Assembly (NCBI GenBank): GCA_038233075.1
Contig: JBBSMQ010000001.1
Coordinates: 62,001 to 126,000, forward strand
Direction of reading: 5' to 3'
From: Iamia sp038233075
Lineage (GTDB): Bacteria; Actinomycetota; Acidimicrobiia; Acidimicrobiales; Iamiaceae
DNA length: 64,000 nt
Shown: one piece after another, positions 61,538 through 64,000 of the stretch
Layout of the letters: the number at the start of each line of letters is the position of its first letter
Position numbering within the stretch: the first letter of the stretch is position 1
Program-made: the position numbers and the translations under genes
The notes under the pieces: generated by a model
Seen by the model: the letters and a program-made list of their open reading frames with translations, nothing else
Database searches by the model: none
What the model was told of the DNA's origin: nothing

Positions 61538-61672
61538 TCGGCCGATCCACCCCCAGGTCAGAGGGTCCCTACCGGGCGCGGGTCCCCTCCCCGCTCCCGC
61601 GCCCGGCCGGGCAGGACAGGACTAGGGTCCGGCCCCTCCGAGGTCGTCCCGTCGTCTCCCCGAGGTTCTCAG

Positions 61673-62192
61673 ATGACGCCCGTGTTCCTGGGTCGCATCC
61701 AGACCCGCATCTTCGTCGCCTTCACGGTCGGCGCCCTCTGGACGTTCCTCATCACACCTTTCCTCCTGATCAACGCCCCGGACCAGGGGGGGCTACCGCC
61801 TCGCCCTGGCCCTCGACGACATCGACGCCACCAACGGCCTCGTCGCCGCCTACAAGCTCTGCTTCGCCGCCCTGATCATCGTCACCGTGTTCGGCGCCCT
61901 GGTGTGGGAGCCGATCTACCACGGCCTCATGCAGTTCCGGTGGGAGAAGGACTGGCCCGCGTTCTTCAACTTCTGGCAAGTCGTGCCCGAGGGCCTCACC
62001 ACCTTCCTGCTGCTGCACGTCAGCTGGCTCAACCCCCTGCCGGACCTCGACGGCGACAAGAGCCAGTTCGTGCCCGTGCTCGCCTACCTGTTCCTGTTCG
62101 CCTCCACCTGGATCGTCACCTGGCTCTTCGCCAACGGGCCGATGAAGGTCTTCTTCCTGCGCTGGCGCTTCGACGGCGGCCAGCTCGTCTGA
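61673..62192 (+). pseudogene. Membrane protein gene with a frameshift in a run of seven G
   Basis: Begins MTPVFLGRIQTRIFVAFTVG at ATG 61673, with a first membrane helix. The frame breaks at the G-run 61786-61792. The next frame continues YRLALALDDIDATNGLVAAY then KLCFAALIIVTVFGALVWEP, and ends at 62192 after two more helices (PVLAYLFLFASTWIVTWLFA). With eight G the gene would be one frame of 173 codons. An assembly error is likely; if so the protein is intact. Function unknown. It is ten bases upstream of the pseudokinase gene and probably in its operon. Confidence 0.7.
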
Positions 62193-62201
62193 CGAGGACC
62201 C

Positions 62202-63002
62202 ATGGACCGCATCGCTGACTACGAGCTCATCCGGCCCCTCGGCGACGACGGCTTCGGCAGCTACCACCTGGCCGCCACCCCGGCCCGCCTCGGCATCGCC
62301 GCCGACCAGGTGGCGGTGAAGGTGCTCCAGGTGGGTTCGGGCGACGATGCGTTCCACCGCCTCATCCGCGAGCTGCGCACCTTCGCCAAGGTGCGCAGCG
62401 CCCACCTGGTCACTCTCTACGACGCGGGCCAGGAGTCGGGACGCTGCTACTACGCCATGGAGTACTGCCCCCTCGGGTCTCTGGCCCACCCGGCCCGGGA
62501 CCTGAGCCGCCGGGACCAGATCGAAGCCGTGGCCGACGCGGCGCGGGCGGCCCACGACCTGCACGAGGCGGGCATCGCCCACCGCGCCATCAAGCCCTCG
62601 AACATCCTCCTCACCGCCGACGGGGCCAAGCTCTCCGACCTCGGCCTGGTCCAGCTGCTGGCCCCGGGCCAGACCATCACCGGGTTGGGCGCGGTCGGCT
62701 CCGCGGAGTACCTGGACCCGGCGATCATGCGGGGCGAGAGGGCCTCGCGCTCGACCGACATCTGGGCCCTCGGGGTCACCCTCCACCGGGTGCTCACCGG
62801 CACCGGCATCTACGAGCTCCCCGACCGCGATCCGCTGCTCGCGGTCCACCGGGTGCTCTCGTCGCCCCCCACGCTCGACCCGAGCCTGAGCGACCCCGAG
62901 GCCGAGCTGGTCCGGCGCTGCTTCGACAAGGACCTCTCGGCCCGCTTCGCCACCGCGACCGAGGTGGCCGACGCCCTCGACGCCCTAGGGAGCCCCTCAT
63001 GA
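62202..63002 (+). CDS. Serine/threonine protein kinase-like protein (probable pseudokinase)
   Basis: A 266-residue protein kinase domain, cytoplasmic, no membrane segment. Glycine loop LIRPLGDDGFGSYHLA, VAVKVL Lys (about residue 42) and an alphaC Glu (RELRTFAKV) are present. In the catalytic loop the HRD aspartate is changed to Ala (IAHRAIKPSNILL), and DFG reads DLG (KLSDLGLVQL). APE is changed too (SAEYLDPAIM). Without the catalytic Asp it should not transfer phosphate normally, so it may bind ATP and act as a scaffold. Its stop overlaps the next start (ATGA), indicating a partner. Confidence 0.87.
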   Translation: MDRIADYELIRPLGDDGFGSYHLAATPARLGIAADQVAVKVLQVGSGDDAFHRLIRELRTFAKVRSAHLVTLYDAGQESGRCYYAMEYCPLGSLAHPARDLSRRDQIEAVADAARAAHDLHEAGIAHRAIKPSNILLTADGAKLSDLGLVQLLAPGQTITGLGAVGSAEYLDPAIMRGERASRSTDIWALGVTLHRVLTGTGIYELPDRDPLLAVHRVLSSPPTLDPSLSDPEAELVRRCFDKDLSARFATATEVADALDALGSPS

Positions 63003-64000
63003 ACCTCGCCGATGCCCGGCTCGCTCCCTCCCCCGGCGCCGACGGGCTGGTGGCCCGCACCAGCGGCGCGGTCCTCTTCGTCGCCGCCCGCACCCCCGTC
63101 ACCGAGGTCGCCCGACTGGTCGAGGCCGTCACCGCGGCCGATGATCCCGCCCCCGGCCGTCACCTGGCCCGCGCCCTGGCCACCCTCGTCGGCTCGGACA
63201 CGGGTGCGCTCCCCGGCTTCGCCGTGGTCGCGGCATCGACCGGGGGCATCTACGTCAAGGCCTACGGACCAGTCGAGGTGCGGATCCAGGGCGAGGGGGG
63301 CGAGACGCTGGTCAGCGCGGTGGGCTCGTTCACCGGGCTCGACCGGGAGCTGTCGGGCTCGTTCCACACGATCCTGGCCCACCGGGCCGGGGAGGCGGCG
63401 CCGGTGCCCGCCTTCGACCTCGACGTGCGGGCCGGGACCAGCCCCGGGAGCGGCTTCGCCCTGACCACCCTCACCGGTCCCACCGACGCACCGGCCCCCG
63501 AGCCACCCGCTCCCGCAGCGGAGGCCGCTCCCGCGACCGCCGCCCCTGCCGAGCCGGCGTCCTCCGAGGCCGAGCCCGCCGTCCCCGATGCACCGGCGTC
63601 CGACGACGATGACGCCGAGGCACCGCCGCCCACCGCCGCGCCCCTCGACCCGGAGCCGGCCGGGCTCGACGCCACCCAGGCGTGGAGTGCCGACGACGTG
63701 GCCGCCGCCACCAGCCCGACGGGACCGGTGGACGCCGCTTCACCGGGGGCCGACCCGGCCCCGGCCCCGCCCGCGGCGGATGAGGGGTCGGCCGTCGGTT
63801 CGCCGTGGGCCGAGGAGCCCATCACCGCCCCTGCGGCCGAGCCAACCGGGTTCACCCCCTCACCCGAGGGTGCCTCCGCTATCGGTGCCGCGGAGCAGGA
63901 GCCAAGGGACGAGCCCCGCCGGGATGGGGCGCCACCCCAGCACGAGCCCGCCACCCTGCCCCCCACCGCACTGGCGGGCTTCACCTCCCAGCTGCTCGGT
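62999..64000 (+). CDS. Large Pro/Ala-rich protein, N-terminal part (cut by window edge)
   Basis: Starts at ATG 62999, overlapping the pseudokinase stop, and stays open to the window end (334 codons). Residues 1-150 are a folded domain: VARTSGAVLFVAARTPVTEV, HLARALATLVGSDTGALPG, FAVVAASTGGIYVKAYGPVE and FTGLDRELSGSFHTILAH. The strand pattern resembles a beta-rich phosphatase-like or FHA-preceding domain, but I cannot assign it. From about residue 155 the chain is Pro/Ala/Glu-rich and disordered. A folded domain such as FHA may follow beyond the window. Coupled translation suggests it works with the pseudokinase. Confidence 0.75.
   Translation, partial: MNLADARLAPSPGADGLVARTSGAVLFVAARTPVTEVARLVEAVTAADDPAPGRHLARALATLVGSDTGALPGFAVVAASTGGIYVKAYGPVEVRIQGEGGETLVSAVGSFTGLDRELSGSFHTILAHRAGEAAPVPAFDLDVRAGTSPGSGFALTTLTGPTDAPAPEPPAPAAEAAPATAAPAEPASSEAEPAVPDAPASDDDDAEAPPPTAAPLDPEPAGLDATQAWSADDVAAATSPTGPVDAASPGADPAPAPPAADEGSAVGSPWAEEPITAPAAEPTGFTPSPEGASAIGAAEQEPRDEPRRDGAPPQHEPATLPPTALAGFTSQLLG

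Noticed and set aside
59414..62218. A plus-strand frame of over 900 codons opposite ilvB/ilvN
   Set aside because: Composition is that of an antisense shadow in GC-rich DNA, and the genuine ilv genes on the other strand show all motifs.

Overview
The window is about 64 kb of very GC-rich chromosomal DNA from an actinobacterium. Recognisable actinobacterial signatures include a WhiB1-type Wbl protein beside a PdtaS-type sensor kinase, a DUF3107 protein beside two ArsA-like ATPases, the phosphomutase/DUF3090/SCO1664 trio, a SufR-like regulator, an Rv1855c-type F420 oxidoreductase, UdgB and a DUF222 remnant. A System I (Ccm) cytochrome c maturation operon and the amount of Acidimicrobiia-like content suggest a member of Acidimicrobiia (Iamia-like). 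That placement is inference; no rRNA or other marker gene is present to prove it.

Layout. 1-5 kb: end of an alpha/beta hydrolase, an acyltransferase/epimerase pair, lysS and coaX. 5-12.5 kb: an orphan hypothetical gene, a glutamate-type ABC importer (ATPase, binding lipoprotein, two permeases), nadC, a DUF2510/scramblase-like protein and an F420 oxidoreductase. 12.6-18.3 kb: lysA-hom-thrC for the aspartate amino-acid family, with decayed genes between and after them, and tRNA-Arg(CCG). 18.3-25.4 kb: a TSUP exporter, two acyl-CoA dehydrogenases, an FrhB-like iron-sulfur flavoprotein and UdgB. 25.5-35.3 kb: the conserved phosphomutase trio, an orphan response regulator, electron transfer flavoprotein (etfBA) and a lipid-related group (PAP2 phosphatase, two glycerophosphodiesterases, a diacylglycerol-kinase family protein). 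35.3-40 kb: wbl, pdtaS, an ArsA-like ATPase pair and DUF3107. 40-43.8 kb: a plastic segment with two MazF-type toxin-antitoxin pairs around a sphingosine-1-phosphate-lyase-like enzyme and a broken aminoglycoside phosphotransferase. 43.8-48.3 kb: Mrp, a SufR-like regulator and a cysteine desulfurase, an iron-sulfur neighbourhood, then a SixA-like phosphatase. 48.4-53.8 kb: ccmCDEFGHI, tightly overlapping. 53.9-57.8 kb: a lipoprotein, a helicase pseudogene, metY and a Uma2 nuclease. 57.9-61.5 kb: ilvB-ilvN-ilvC with a leader peptide and an intrinsic terminator that look like an attenuator. 61.7-64 kb: a membrane protein, a pseudokinase and the start of a large Pro/Ala-rich partner.

Functional threads are amino-acid biosynthesis (branched-chain, lysine/threonine, methionine), fatty-acid or steroid-type oxidation feeding electrons to ETF, iron-sulfur and cytochrome c assembly, and membrane-lipid turnover. 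Between these, an unusual number of truncated or frameshifted genes and several dispersed repeat families mark sites of past rearrangement. The most noteworthy are a 47-bp inverted-repeat element present as two pairs (about 2.2 and 21 kb), and GC-rich repeats placed directly after stop codons.
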